A program made the translations under genes and the position numbers. The notes beneath the pieces were generated by a model. That model saw nothing but the letters and a program-made list of their open reading frames with translations, did not search any database and was not told the origin of the DNA. From NCBI RefSeq assembly GCF_001316265.1, contig NZ_BBDN01000007.1, positions 62,001 through 126,000 of the forward strand: a DNA stretch of 64,000 nucleotides, in the 5' to 3' direction. Shown here one piece after another: positions 35,691 to 45,497 of the stretch. The number at the start of each line of letters is the position of its first letter. Positions within the stretch are counted from its first letter, which is position 1. Source of the stretch: Vulcanisaeta sp. JCM 16159. Its GTDB lineage: Archaea > Thermoproteota > Thermoprotei > Thermoproteales > Thermocladiaceae.

Positions 35691-37402
35691 TCATAATGTT
35701 AAGTATTTACTTAATTCGTGATTATTATTAATTATGCTCCTTAACTGCTCGTAACTTCGTATCGGCCTTGAGGCAATTATCCTATTAAGTACGTCCCTGC
35801 TCATGTTGGGACATACTTAAGTAATCGTTTCGATGCCTCATTGACATTTACAGGATATGGCACACTAATCACGGACCTGAAGCCGTGCTCCGACACGACA
35901 ACGTCGATCCACCTCCCAAGCTCTACCCTTGCAGGTATGTAAATTAACAGTGGGTATGAACCGACTTGTCTCGCATATGTTCCATTTCCATAGTGAACCT
36001 CCGTGAATACCTCCTCAATACTGTACCCTTAGGCACGACTCTCTTGAGCATTTCATGGTCGAAGTACCTCCTGACCCAATATTTAAAGGCTAGAAAGTAC
36101 TTCCTATGCTCCTCAGTAATTGCCGGATGTCCTCTGCCTGGTTCCATAGTGGTGTTGGTGGTAGTACAAGGACCTGCCTAATGTTAACTCTCCTGACCCA
36201 AACATCATCATTCAATAACCTCCTAAGAAATTCAATATTCAATTTAAAGGTCTCTCTTGTCTCGCCAGGCAGACCAATGACGAAGTTAATGCCGGGCAGT
36301 AGCTCAGGCATTCCATTCCAACCCCTAGCCCTACCCAACTCGCTGATTGTCTTGACCGCGAAGTAAGCCTCGTCAGGCATCACCTTAAGGTTATTCAACC
36401 TGATAACCCTTGGATCCGCGGTCTCGATACCCATCGCAGCCACGTCACCGGGCGTGTGATACTTCATTAATATCTTCGTAACTTCAATACTCTCCTTAGG
36501 CCAATGATAAATAGTGCCTGGATTAACATTGTCGATGTGCAGGGTCTCCAATTCGGGCGCCACGTTCCTAATACCAACGAGTAACTTCTCAATAGCCTCT
36601 GGATTAGGCCTTGGGAATTCCAGCTTACCCGTGTCATGGGCCATGTAAGTGTAGAAGTCGGCCTGCCTACCAAGCCTGAAGTGCCTAACCCCAAGCTGTA
36701 TAACGCCTCAACCTCCTCAACAATCGCCTCAGCCTCCCTATACTTAACTGGGCCATACCTAACAGTGGCGCAGAAGGAACAGCCGCCAGTGATGTACCTT
36801 GGGCAGGACTTATACGTCTCAAGCTCAATGATCAGGTTCTTGCCGTAGTTAGGGTGTTGGGTGACTACTCGAGCACCAAGCACGGCGAATTTATTAATTA
36901 GCCCGTAGTCAACGTGCGTCAATGCGGGTGAGACCTTCGATGATTGGTAGCTATTCCTCAGTAATTCATAAACGACCAGGTCCGCATCGCCCGTGACCAC
37001 CAGGTCATAATACCTCTGAAACCTACTCCTAGGAATAGCTATTGCACTACCTGCTGAACCATAACCAAACCTGGCCACTGGGCCTCCGAGGATCTTTATG
37101 GGCTTAGTAATCATGTTGGCAATCCTTTCAATCTCCTCAAGCCTTATGGGCTCGCCCCCAAGGTACTTACCAGGCGTTACAATGCCGGCTATTACAATGA
37201 GTACCCTGGTCTCATTGGCAATCTTAACAAAGCCTGCCCAATCGCCTCTGACCTGGTCTATCGTGAAGTACCTAACATCGATGGACTTATCCACGCTCCA
37301 CGCGGCACCAGCGACATAACGCGGATAAACATCTAAGTAGGGCGGTACACCAAGCCCTGCCGGCTCATCCGTATACCCATCAAGTATTACTACCCTATCC
37401 AT
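35691..37402 (-). CDS. COG1031-type radical SAM protein with C-terminal helix-hairpin-helix, four frameshifts
   Basis: The rebuilt protein is about 570 aa. An N-terminal Rossmann-like domain (VLIVIAGIVTPGKYLGG, IKILGGPVARFG) is followed by the radical SAM site in SCPRYITGGCSFCATVRYG (cysteines spaced as Cx7CxxC rather than Cx3CxxC). Then come VAAMGIETADPRVI and PGINFVIGLPGETRETF. Frames change at about 36690, 36140, 36025 and 35803. The tail has GTYARQVGSYPLLIYIP and a helix-hairpin-helix (LNRIIASRPIRSYEQLRSII), as in archaeal COG1031 proteins. The HhH suggests nucleic acid contact. It begins 18 bases after a thioredoxin-fold gene. The reaction is unknown. Confidence 0.8.
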
Positions 37403-37420
37403 GCCTCACCAAATCATGGC

Positions 37421-38248
37421 TTAAGACCCCTTTATACTTTTCATGAAGCCTTCAATGACCTCGACATACTCCGAATCACTGAATATGCTTGTCTGCTCAT
37501 CAATGACTTGCCTCATGTACTCATCAAACGTTCTACTCATGTAATCATAAACCCTCTCAACCTTCTCCCTAAACTTCTCATTACTGATTGGGTACGCCCT
37601 AAGGCCAACCCTGCCAAGGGCGCTTCGTATAATCATCCAGTGGGCAATGACCTCCTTACTATATAATTTCGACACCTCACCCCAACCCAGTAACTTGTTA
37701 TGGAGCCAATAAATCTCCCTGGCGAAGTTCTTAGTTATCACAGCTAGGAACCTATCCTCCCTACTCCTTATGGCCTCCCTGCACGCATTAACATTGCCTA
37801 GGTACTTGCGTAGTTCATCGTATAGCTCCTCACGATCACTATACACCGATAGGTTCGTTATTGCCATTACGAATTCCTTATCCCTGAGAAAGGCATCGCA
37901 GTCCTCATTAACGTATAGCCATAATGCCGTTGCCACACTATCGAGAACGCCCCTGAAGAACCTCTCCTCAAGCTCCCTTAAGTCACCCTCGAACTTATTA
38001 CCTAAATACTCACCGTCCAGTAACGCCTTGAGTCTCTTGAAATCAACTATCCCAGCGAACACTAACTCGCCATTAATGAAGATGCTTGGCACGGACCTGA
38101 CGCCCCTTTCCATGGCTGTGTATGGATCCCTGGACGTATCTATCACCCTAACCCTATCCAGGTAACCCCACTGCTTCAATAACCTGATTAACGTGTGGCA
38201 GGTACTGCATGTCGGGTGTATGAATACCTCAATGTTTTGGGTGTTCAC
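37421..38248 (-). CDS. Thioredoxin/glutaredoxin-fold protein with helical C-terminal domain
   Basis: The first 80 residues are a glutaredoxin-like domain: VFIHPTCSTCHTLIRLL with redox site CSTC and the cis-proline loop RSVPSIFINGELVFAG. Residues about 90-275 form a helical domain with many aromatic and charged residues (FLRDKEFVMAITNL, REIYWLHNKLLGWG) that I do not recognise. The gene lies immediately upstream of the radical SAM gene on the same strand, so it may deliver electrons or reduce a disulfide for that enzyme. Confidence 0.72.
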   Translation of the reverse strand: MNTQNIEVFIHPTCSTCHTLIRLLKQWGYLDRVRVIDTSRDPYTAMERGVRSVPSIFINGELVFAGIVDFKRLKALLDGEYLGNKFEGDLRELEERFFRGVLDSVATALWLYVNEDCDAFLRDKEFVMAITNLSVYSDREELYDELRKYLGNVNACREAIRSREDRFLAVITKNFAREIYWLHNKLLGWGEVSKLYSKEVIAHWMIIRSALGRVGLRAYPISNEKFREKVERVYDYMSRTFDEYMRQVIDEQTSIFSDSEYVEVIEGFMKSIKGS

Positions 38249-38305
38249 AGTTCCGTGGTCAATTAAGCCTTGTTTTTAAGGTAATTGCGGTTTTTACTGA
38301 ATTTT

Positions 38306-39066
38306 TCAGCCTGTCGCATTTATGCCGAGCTTATTGAGCAATGATGTTGCATTACTGACTAGGTAGGTTCCATCTTGGACGCTGGTTGCCTGTAATACCT
38401 GTGTCATGTTTATAGTTATCTGTTGTCCATTAACGTTAGATGAACCATACATACTTAATTCTATTAGGAGTGGTATCCCATCCTGTGTCATGCATACTTC
38501 GCCCATTATATTTATTGGTAATGAACCAAGGCCGGCTTCTATCGCAATGGGCATTATGGAACCTAGTGTTGTTGAGTTTCTTGATATGTAGCAGTAGCAT
38601 TATAGCCAAGTAATTTTTGCGTGCCTGCGTATGTGAATTTTGAGTAATTGATAATGGGTAACATAAGACTTATCAGGTTAAAGGTTTGATTAATTGGGGA
38701 ACAACCGGCGCTAGTGGGTCCAGCCGTGCAAAATATTGTTGTTCCATTACTTAATTTCGCGGTTACCATGTAAGCGCCCATTTGCGGATAGCTTGACGAA
38801 ATGACAAAGATGTATCTGTCAGTGATTCCTTTTTGACTATATGTAAGGATGCCACTTTCCTTACTATTTTGATTTAATATGTTATAGTAAATGTAATAAC
38901 TATAACTAGCTGTATAGGTGTTGTTACTTGTTCGTGCAAGCAATTCATTTAGGCTTGGATGTGTTTGAGGTACTACGACGATACCTATTACCACTATGGC
39001 CACCGCTATCACGGCTATTATTACGTATTTCATATTCATAACTAATGACCATAACTTTCCACACAT
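38306..39066 (-). CDS. Secreted unknown protein, one frameshift
   Basis: An N-terminal signal/anchor (MKYVIIAVIAVAIVVIGIVVV, from about residue 12) is followed by a mature region rich in Ser, Thr, Tyr and Asn-x-Ser/Thr sites with a cysteine pair (IFCTAGPTSAGCSP). The frame changes at about 38575, and the second segment (LGSIMPIAIEAGLGSLPI, QDGIPLLIELSMYGSS) completes a beta-rich fold reminiscent of lipoprotein carrier-like half-barrels. The likely start is the Met at 39039, giving a 14-base leader from the TATA-like AAATATTTATTAATAG at 39071-39086. The function is unknown. Confidence 0.6.
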
Positions 39067-39196
39067 GCCTATTAATAAATATTTACTATAATGTAATGCC
39101 GCCTTATGGCGCTCAGGTATTGCATTAAAACTTACACTGTACTCAGTGGTATATTAATAAGCAAAAACTATTATAACATTGAACCATTAATGCTTA

Positions 39197-40612
39197 GTGG
39201 CCGACATATTCTACGATATTTACTATAAACGATTAATCGAACTTAACGGAGCTCACGGTATGAGGAGGATTAATGCAACACATGATATGTTGAGTAGGAT
39301 AATCAATGCCAGTGATATTAAGGATCTCTGGAAACCCCTCCCAGTACTTAATAGGACCAGTGATGCTAAGGCTGTCGCTGTTGATGGTGGTGTTAGGGAG
39401 CTTGAGCTTAGGGATGGGAGCGCCATAGTAATTGCGAGGGCTATTGCGGTTAATAATGCCGGTGAACAACCGACCAGAGACGTCATTGTGAATTGGGTAC
39501 CAGTATTCACGCCATCTATTAAGTGGGTATTATTGTCATACATAGAGAGCGAGGTTGCATTAAGGGCAATAACTGGCGGTAGGTACAACTTTCTATTGCT
39601 GGATGGTAGTTTATACGCTAAGATTACGGCATTGATTCACGAACTCATCTTAACCAAGGGATTCCTGGATCTCTATTACATACCTGAGGTAATAAGGGCC
39701 TTAGAAAGTCTGTATAATTTGCTTGACAGGGCTAGGGAACTAGGTGTTAATATTATTTTTGTAGCCAAGGACTCCAAGTTGAAGATCTTTAAGGACTACA
39801 TATTGTTTAAGGCCCTTAAGGAGATCATACTTAGTGATGCGCCTTTTATCAATGTTAGTAAGGAGTTACTTGATGTACTTAATAGGGGTATTGATTGGTA
39901 TAGCATTGTCTGGATCAGGAATTATAGGAATAAGTTATTGTCATTGGCCAAGAACTATAATGGCGTTCATAAGGACTTGATTAGGATTGGCATTAGGATG
40001 GTGCTTAGTCAGTCGATATCCGATGTGATACTTCTGGAGGAATTGGCTAGGGGGCAGGGTATCAGGATTGGAACGACTAGAAGACTGTTGATTGGTGCCA
40101 TGGATGCGTACCTAAACCATAAATCATTAACTCAGGTGGATAATCTCCTTAAGTTCATTAAAGATAGGATTGAGGATAGTGAGGGGTTAAGGACTGTTGA
40201 TGATTACGGTAACCTAGACATCGCCGATGAACTGAACAGGGTTAGGAGGGTATTGGTGAATTTTCCGAGGATAGTGATGACGTATGTTAAGTTCCATGAA
40301 AGCGATAGCCCAATTACGGTCGAGATACCGTATTATGATTGGCCAATGTTTAATCAGGGAGTTCCCTGGAAATTATTTTATGATAAAATAGACATTAATG
40401 ATCACTTAAACTTATTAATGAGTATGTATAGAGATCCAATACATTATAATAAATTGCTTTGGCTTGCCCATGAGTATGCCAACTTCGGTGAGGATCAATT
40501 CCTTGAGTATGTAATGGCAGCTGTAAATAAGTTAAAGATACAAACAAAGAGGAGGTTTGGTATGGCATTTAATATTGATTTAAATCCTCAGCCCGAGGAA
40601 GCCCAGGATTAA
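39197..40612 (+). CDS. NurA-domain nuclease-like protein
   Basis: This 471-aa protein has the NurA pattern: first acidic motif AVAVDGGVRELEL (Asp at about 62), then FLLLDGSLYAKI (second Asp, about 136), VAKDSKLKIF, and a C-terminal domain ending in EYANFGEDQFLEYVMAAVNKLK. NurA is a 5'-3' nuclease that works with HerA helicase and Mre11-Rad50 in end resection. No herA or rad50 is nearby. It starts at a GTG and ends 13 bases before a convergent gene. Confidence 0.7.
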   Translation: MADIFYDIYYKRLIELNGAHGMRRINATHDMLSRIINASDIKDLWKPLPVLNRTSDAKAVAVDGGVRELELRDGSAIVIARAIAVNNAGEQPTRDVIVNWVPVFTPSIKWVLLSYIESEVALRAITGGRYNFLLLDGSLYAKITALIHELILTKGFLDLYYIPEVIRALESLYNLLDRARELGVNIIFVAKDSKLKIFKDYILFKALKEIILSDAPFINVSKELLDVLNRGIDWYSIVWIRNYRNKLLSLAKNYNGVHKDLIRIGIRMVLSQSISDVILLEELARGQGIRIGTTRRLLIGAMDAYLNHKSLTQVDNLLKFIKDRIEDSEGLRTVDDYGNLDIADELNRVRRVLVNFPRIVMTYVKFHESDSPITVEIPYYDWPMFNQGVPWKLFYDKIDINDHLNLLMSMYRDPIHYNKLLWLAHEYANFGEDQFLEYVMAAVNKLKIQTKRRFGMAFNIDLNPQPEEAQD

Positions 40613-40624
40613 TTGTCAATTGCC

Positions 40625-41095
40625 TTAGAAATGAATAAGGTATCTGATTACTCCTCTATAGCCCGCAAGTCTTATGATGTCTATCTCAACATAGCTTACG
40701 TACTTAAATGCTATAATTTTAAGGAAGTTCTTAATACCATTCACATGGATATAGACTGAGTATATCACGTTGCCTTTATTCTCCATGGCCGTGCCGTCAA
40801 TCTCATTACTGAGTAGGTCTGGTAATTCAAGTTCGTTGTATTGCCATGGATCAGCATCAAGCCTTATTGCATATAATTTCTCAATTGTTTTTCTACCAAG
40901 CTTTAACTCATTTATCTTATTCATTATGACCTTCTCATCAACATTGAGCGGCAAGGTTAGGTACGTTATTTCCTCATTAACAAAGAACTTGTGCGGAGGC
41001 ACCCTAAATGAATTAACCTCCACACCATCTATGGTTTCTTTAACCTTCACTGATTGTCTTAAGTATTCAGGAATTGAAGATGACATTGCCTTCAA
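40625..41095 (-). CDS. Unknown protein (156 aa)
   Basis: A clean gene. The product has strands near residues 40-55 (EEITYLTLPLNV), a DPWQYNELELPDLL segment, and a C-terminal VYIHVNGIKNFLKIIAFKYVSYVEI, suggesting an alpha/beta domain. No metal motif, membrane helix or signal is seen. I do not recognise it. It converges on the NurA-like gene with a 12-base gap. Confidence 0.5.
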   Translation of the reverse strand: MKAMSSSIPEYLRQSVKVKETIDGVEVNSFRVPPHKFFVNEEITYLTLPLNVDEKVIMNKINELKLGRKTIEKLYAIRLDADPWQYNELELPDLLSNEIDGTAMENKGNVIYSVYIHVNGIKNFLKIIAFKYVSYVEIDIIRLAGYRGVIRYLIHF

Positions 41096-41131
41096 AGGGA
41101 GGACTAAGTAGGCTAGATTAAAAAGCTATCT

Positions 41132-42395
41132 TTATCGTGTCTCATCTACGAATAATGGCCTAATTAATGCGATCTCAACCTCATCACCCTCATCAAAACC
41201 CTCCCTATTCTCAGGAACAACTAGGATCCCATTACCCCTAACCAAAGTACTAAGTATGCCACTACCCGTCAATGCCAATGGCTCAACATAGACCCTACCA
41301 TCCCTACCCAGGTAGGCCCTAACCCTAACGAAAGACCTAGTATTAACAGGAGTTGAAACCCTCCTAGTTAAGACCCCCTTAATGACTGGTTTGGGATCAT
41401 CAATGGCACCCATCATGTGCAGCAAAATAGGTCTTACCAATACATCAAAACCAGTCGCCGCAGCCACGGGAAAACCACTAAGCATGAAGACGGGCTTACC
41501 ATTAACCACCGCTATACTATTTGGTCTTCCAGGCCTGATTGAAAGTCCATGGTTTAAATACTCAGGGTTTAACCTTGACACGGCCCTTATGGTATAATCG
41601 ACCTTACCCACGGATACTCCGCCCGTCGTAATTACGGCATCGTAATCCTTAAGGGCATTACCCACAGTCCTCGCAATCTCATCCTCATTATCACCAACAA
41701 TGCCCAAGTAATTCGGTTCACAACCAAGGGATTTAAGTAATCCCTCAATCACGAACCTCGAACTATTAATCACCCTGCCAGGCGGTGGCCCATTAACTGG
41801 TACATCCGTTACCTCCACGAGTTCATTACCGGTGCTTATTATTGCAATCCTCGGTGAGAACACTTTAACTCTGTAAACACCCATCGATGCCAGAACCCCT
41901 AAATCCCAGAAGAATCTTCATCCCCCTCCTATACATCACCTCATTTGCCCTAACATCCTCCCCCCTCCTTGATATGTTGCCCATGGGTGGTACGGGTCTC
42001 AGCACCTCAACGTAATCGCCAGACCTACGTGTATCTTCGTACATGACCACGGCATCCGCGTTGACGGGCAATGGAGCGCCTGTACTTATCTCAACTGCCT
42101 CACCTGGATTTAATGAGTACTTACCTGGGTCATCACTGACAGCCATGAATCCCACGACCCTAAGCGTTATTGGGTTTGTTGGCGAGGCACCAAACGTGTC
42201 CGCACTCCTCACGGCGTATCCATCAACTGCAGACCTGTTGAATCCAGGTACGTCAAACCTAGCCGTTATATCCTCGGCAATGTACTTATTCAGCGCCTCG
42301 CTTAGGGTTACCTCGATTATCCTGGGTACATGCCTAATGTGCTTAATGACCTCATTAAGTACCTGGTCTATGGTCTTCGTAGCCTTGAATCCCAT
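41132..42395 (-). CDS. moeA: Molybdopterin molybdenumtransferase MoeA, one frameshift
   Basis: MoeA inserts molybdate or tungstate into adenylylated molybdopterin. The first segment has IAEDITARFDVPGFNRSAVDGYAVRSADTFGA, GEAVEISTGAPLP and NADAVVMYEDT. The frame changes near 41895 and the second segment restores LGVLASMG, then RIAIISTGNELVE, ITTGGVSVGKVDYT and LSGFPVAA and a domain IV beta barrel. Rebuilt length is about 421 aa, normal. In Thermoproteales the cofactor usually carries tungsten. The neighbours are unrelated. Confidence 0.92.
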
Positions 42396-42477
42396 GCTAA
42401 AGCCTAGTGTTTATATGGCATTTAACTTTAATCAGGTTATTAAAATGGCTTAAAAATGAGGGTTATGCAATAATTAC

Positions 42478-42941
42478 GTGAGTTCCACCTACCTAAGGAT
42501 GCCGCCTAGGATTAAGGTTCTCGAGGCTCTTGGGGCCCTTGCCGATGGTAGGGTTGAGGTGATTAATGATAAGGAGGCGGTGGTTAAGTCCTCTGATGGT
42601 ACGAGGTGTATAAGGTCTATGTGGATGTTTCCAGGAGGGAGGTTGATAGTACAGATAATGGAACAGTACATAGGGGCTACATTGGTTACCCAATAATCTC
42701 GTTCCTAATGCTTAAGAAGTTATTGCCGATTAATGAAGGATTAATGCAGTCATTGAAGGGCATACCCTGGAGGAGGTTAAATGAGGAGTATAGAAGCTAC
42801 GCCAGGGTTATGGAAGTGATAATTAAGGATAAAGGGCTGAGTGAAAGTGAGGTGAATAAGTACATTGACCAGGTATTATCAGTGCTGAGGCGCATGAACC
42901 TAAAGCGGGTTCAAAAGTACAACGAGGTTATTGAGGAGTAA
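42478..42941 (+). CDS. Unknown Thermoproteales-type protein, one frameshift
   Basis: From a GTG at 42478, with a TATA-like GGCTTAAAAATG 26 bases upstream, the first frame gives PPRIKVLEALGALADGRVEV and a KEAVVKSSDGTR hairpin. Near 42605 the next frame continues YKVYVDVSRREVDSTDNG, a membrane-free alpha region and a C-terminal helix with QVLSVLRRMNLKRVQKYNEV. About 154 aa in total. The N-terminal part could bind nucleic acid (basic, short strand pairs), but I do not recognise the family. Confidence 0.5.
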
Positions 42942-42965
42942 GAAGGGGATGATGGACTTAGGCTT

Positions 42966-43691
42966 TCACTGCATTGGGCCGTAGATCCTGAATGGGCACT
43001 TACCGTTAAACTCACATACAGCGCATTTACCAATTGATGGCGCAGCCCTAGGTTCCCTACGCATTAGCCAATAATCAAGGGCCCACCTAAGGTGTGCCTC
43101 TATTGACCTGTCGAATTCATTAATGTACATAGTGTAGTCCCTAAACCTGACCTTGGCCGGCAACTCTACGGCACTCATTAGGTACTTAATTGCGTTGGAG
43201 AATATATCCCTACGTAGTTTCTCCGTAATACTCACATCACGCTTCATCTTCACCACCATAACGAGGGGATCAACGCCTAAGCCCAGCTTGTTAATTAGGT
43301 ATGCATACAACTGTGCCTGTACATACTCACTATCAAATAACCTATCCAACCACTTATTGCTCGTCTTTAACTCAATGACCGCCTTGGCGATACCCCTCCT
43401 AAACACTACGGCATCTGGTATGCCAATTATGTTAATTCCGCCTATATTAATCATTAATGGTAACGTCGCAACTACAAACTCATTACTCTTGACTTCATTA
43501 ATGAACTCCTCCTCATTAACTCTCCTACCCCTGAATACCTCGTCATGAATTATTATACCTGTTTCCATGGCTGGAGTTTGAACTTTGCCTTCAATTATTG
43601 ACAAATGTAACTTATATTCACAATAAAGTTGTTGGGCTATTTCAGAGACGGTTACGTGATCCCGACTAAACCTAATAACCGAGTTGTTCAC
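42966..43691 (-). CDS. Cas4/Dna2-like RecB-family nuclease
   Basis: This 241-aa protein has the PD-(D/E)xK core of Cas4-like exonucleases: IIGIPDAVVFR (Asp), AVIELKTSNKW (E-x-K), YVQAQLYAYLINKLG (QxxxY helix). Cysteines for a [4Fe-4S] cluster are an N-terminal YCEYK and the C-terminal CAVCEFNGKCP. Cas4 trims prespacers during CRISPR adaptation, but solo members occur in archaea. It stands 33 kb from the CRISPR array with no cas1 or cas2 nearby, so a repair role or a solo-Cas4 role is possible. Confidence 0.8.
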   Translation of the reverse strand: MNNSVIRFSRDHVTVSEIAQQLYCEYKLHLSIIEGKVQTPAMETGIIIHDEVFRGRRVNEEEFINEVKSNEFVVATLPLMINIGGINIIGIPDAVVFRRGIAKAVIELKTSNKWLDRLFDSEYVQAQLYAYLINKLGLGVDPLVMVVKMKRDVSITEKLRRDIFSNAIKYLMSAVELPAKVRFRDYTMYINEFDRSIEAHLRWALDYWLMRREPRAAPSIGKCAVCEFNGKCPFRIYGPMQ

Positions 43692-43757
43692 AAAGATACA
43701 CTGGTTAATTCTCTAATCATTAATAAGAATAATGTATAATTAAATTGATTTAATTGC

Positions 43758-44141
43758 CTAATCCTTAACGGCTATAACGGATATCTCCACCAAAGCACCG
43801 CTGGGTAAATTACTCACCTCAACAGTAATACGTGCTGGCGGGCTTTCCCTGAAGTACCTTGAATAAACCTCATTAAACTCTGAGAACTTGCTCAAGTCCT
43901 TGAGTGCTACAAAGACCCAAGTAACATTGTTTAGTGAGTAACCGGCGGCCTCGAGTATGGCCTTAATATTCTCGAGAACCCTCTCAGTCTGTTCCTTAAT
44001 GCCGCCCTTGACTAACTGTCCCGTGGATGGATCAATGGGTATCTGCCCACTGACGAATAGGAAGTTGCCAACCTGCACGGCCTGTGAGTAAGGACCTATT
44101 GGTTTTGGCGCCTTCTCCGTAAATACCGTTGCCCTGGGCAT
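43758..44141 (-). CDS. ridA: RidA-family imine deaminase
   Basis: This 127-aa protein matches RidA/Yjg[43 protein letters not shown], and the active-site Arg in [21 protein letters not shown]. It hydrolyses reactive enamines/imines (such as 2-aminocrotonate from threonine dehydratase) to the keto acid and ammonia. It lies 34 bases after the threonine dehydratase gene on the same strand, so product and detoxifier are made together. Confidence 0.93.
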   Translation of the reverse strand: MPRATVFTEKAPKPIGPYSQAVQVGNFLFVSGQIPIDPSTGQLVKGGIKEQTERVLENIKAILEAAGYSLNNVTWVFVALKDLSKFSEFNEVYSRYFRESPPARITVEVSNLPSGALVEISVIAVKD

Positions 44142-44174
44142 TACTAGGGGAATAATGCCATGTACTTTAAAGCA

Positions 44175-45412
44175 TTATGGTTTCTCAATATTAAAGTTAA
44201 AGCCGAGCTCCCTAAGCCTATTGATGACCTTACCTGCGGCATCCTCCTCAGGCGGTAGTTCCACGATGAATGAGACCTCCGCGTAGCCTGGCGTTATTGT
44301 TGGGTCGAACCTCTCATGGAAAACATCAAGCACGTTAACCCCTAATTCGCCTAGGGTTGTCGTGACCTTACCAAGCATGCCCGGCCTATCCGGCAATAAA
44401 CCACTTATCTTCACAATCCTGCCCTCGAGGGCCAACGCCTTACTAATTACCCTGAACAGCATACTCATGTCAATATTGCCACCACTTACAACAGCAACCA
44501 CATTACCACTAACCTTAACCTTATTACTTATCAGGGCAGCCACACTGGCGGCGCCGGCGCCTCCGCTATGACCTTCACGCTCTCGGCTATAGTGAGTATT
44601 GCCTTAGCAATTTCTAGGTCATTTACCAGGACTATATCATCGAGCAATTCACTCATTAATTTGAAGGTTAGGTCACCAATCCTCTTAACGGCTATGCCAT
44701 CAGCTATTGTATCGACTCTCTCCACGGTAACTATCTTACCACTTTTAAGGCTTAGGTAGGCCCCTGGCGCACCCTCGCTCTGTACTCCGATCACCCTAAC
44801 CTTAGAATTAACGGTCTTAATCACGGATGCAATACCTGAAATTAAGCCTCCACCGCCAATCGGTACAATTACGTAGTCGATATTATTAAGGTCCTCAAGT
44901 ATTTCAAAGCCTATAGTTCCTTGACCAGCTATTACATCAGGGTCGTTATAGGCATGTACGTAGTAAGCCCCTAATTCTTTCGCCAACTTTGTGGCGTAAT
45001 CCTCAGCCTCGCTATATGACTCTCCATGAAGTATCACGTCAGCTCCATACTTCCTGGTCCTCGCTATCTTAATCCAGGGGGTGTACTGTGGCATGACCAC
45101 CGTTGCCTTAATACCAACCAAACTTGCTGAGTATGCCACGCCCTGTGCATGGTTACCCGCTGATGCTGTGACAACATGCCCAGCACCAAGTCTATTAGCA
45201 ATATTATTAATTGCGAAATAGGCGCCCCTAACCTTAAATGACCCAGTCTTCTGAAGAGCCTCGAGTTTTAACCAAACATTTGCACCAGCTATACCGCTTA
45301 ATGTCTCAGATCTTATCAACGGCGTTCTATGTATAAGGCCCCTTGCCTGTGCGTCCTTAATTACCTTCAGCGCCTCGAGAGATCTCTCGTATATTTCACG
45401 TGGTGTTGTCAT
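44175..45412 (-). CDS. ilvA: Threonine dehydratase with ACT domain, one frameshift
   Basis: This PLP enzyme deaminates threonine to 2-oxobutanoate. LIHRTPLIRSETLS, the PLP lysine in KTGSFKVRGAYFA (about 60-64), ASAGNHAQGVAYSA and the glycine loop VIVPIGGGGLISGIA are all present. The frame changes near 44560 in a GC-rich run; one more G restores AEGAGAASVAALI and the C-terminal ACT domain (IVKISGLLPDRPGMLGKVTTTLGEL), which would give allosteric control. Rebuilt length is about 412 aa. It is followed by ridA. Confidence 0.92.
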
Positions 45413-45497
45413 CTCTGGTCAATACGTTAATCATCTATATTAACCTTACTTACCTTAACCTGAACCCTTAAATGACCCCTGAACAAAAACCCCAGTA

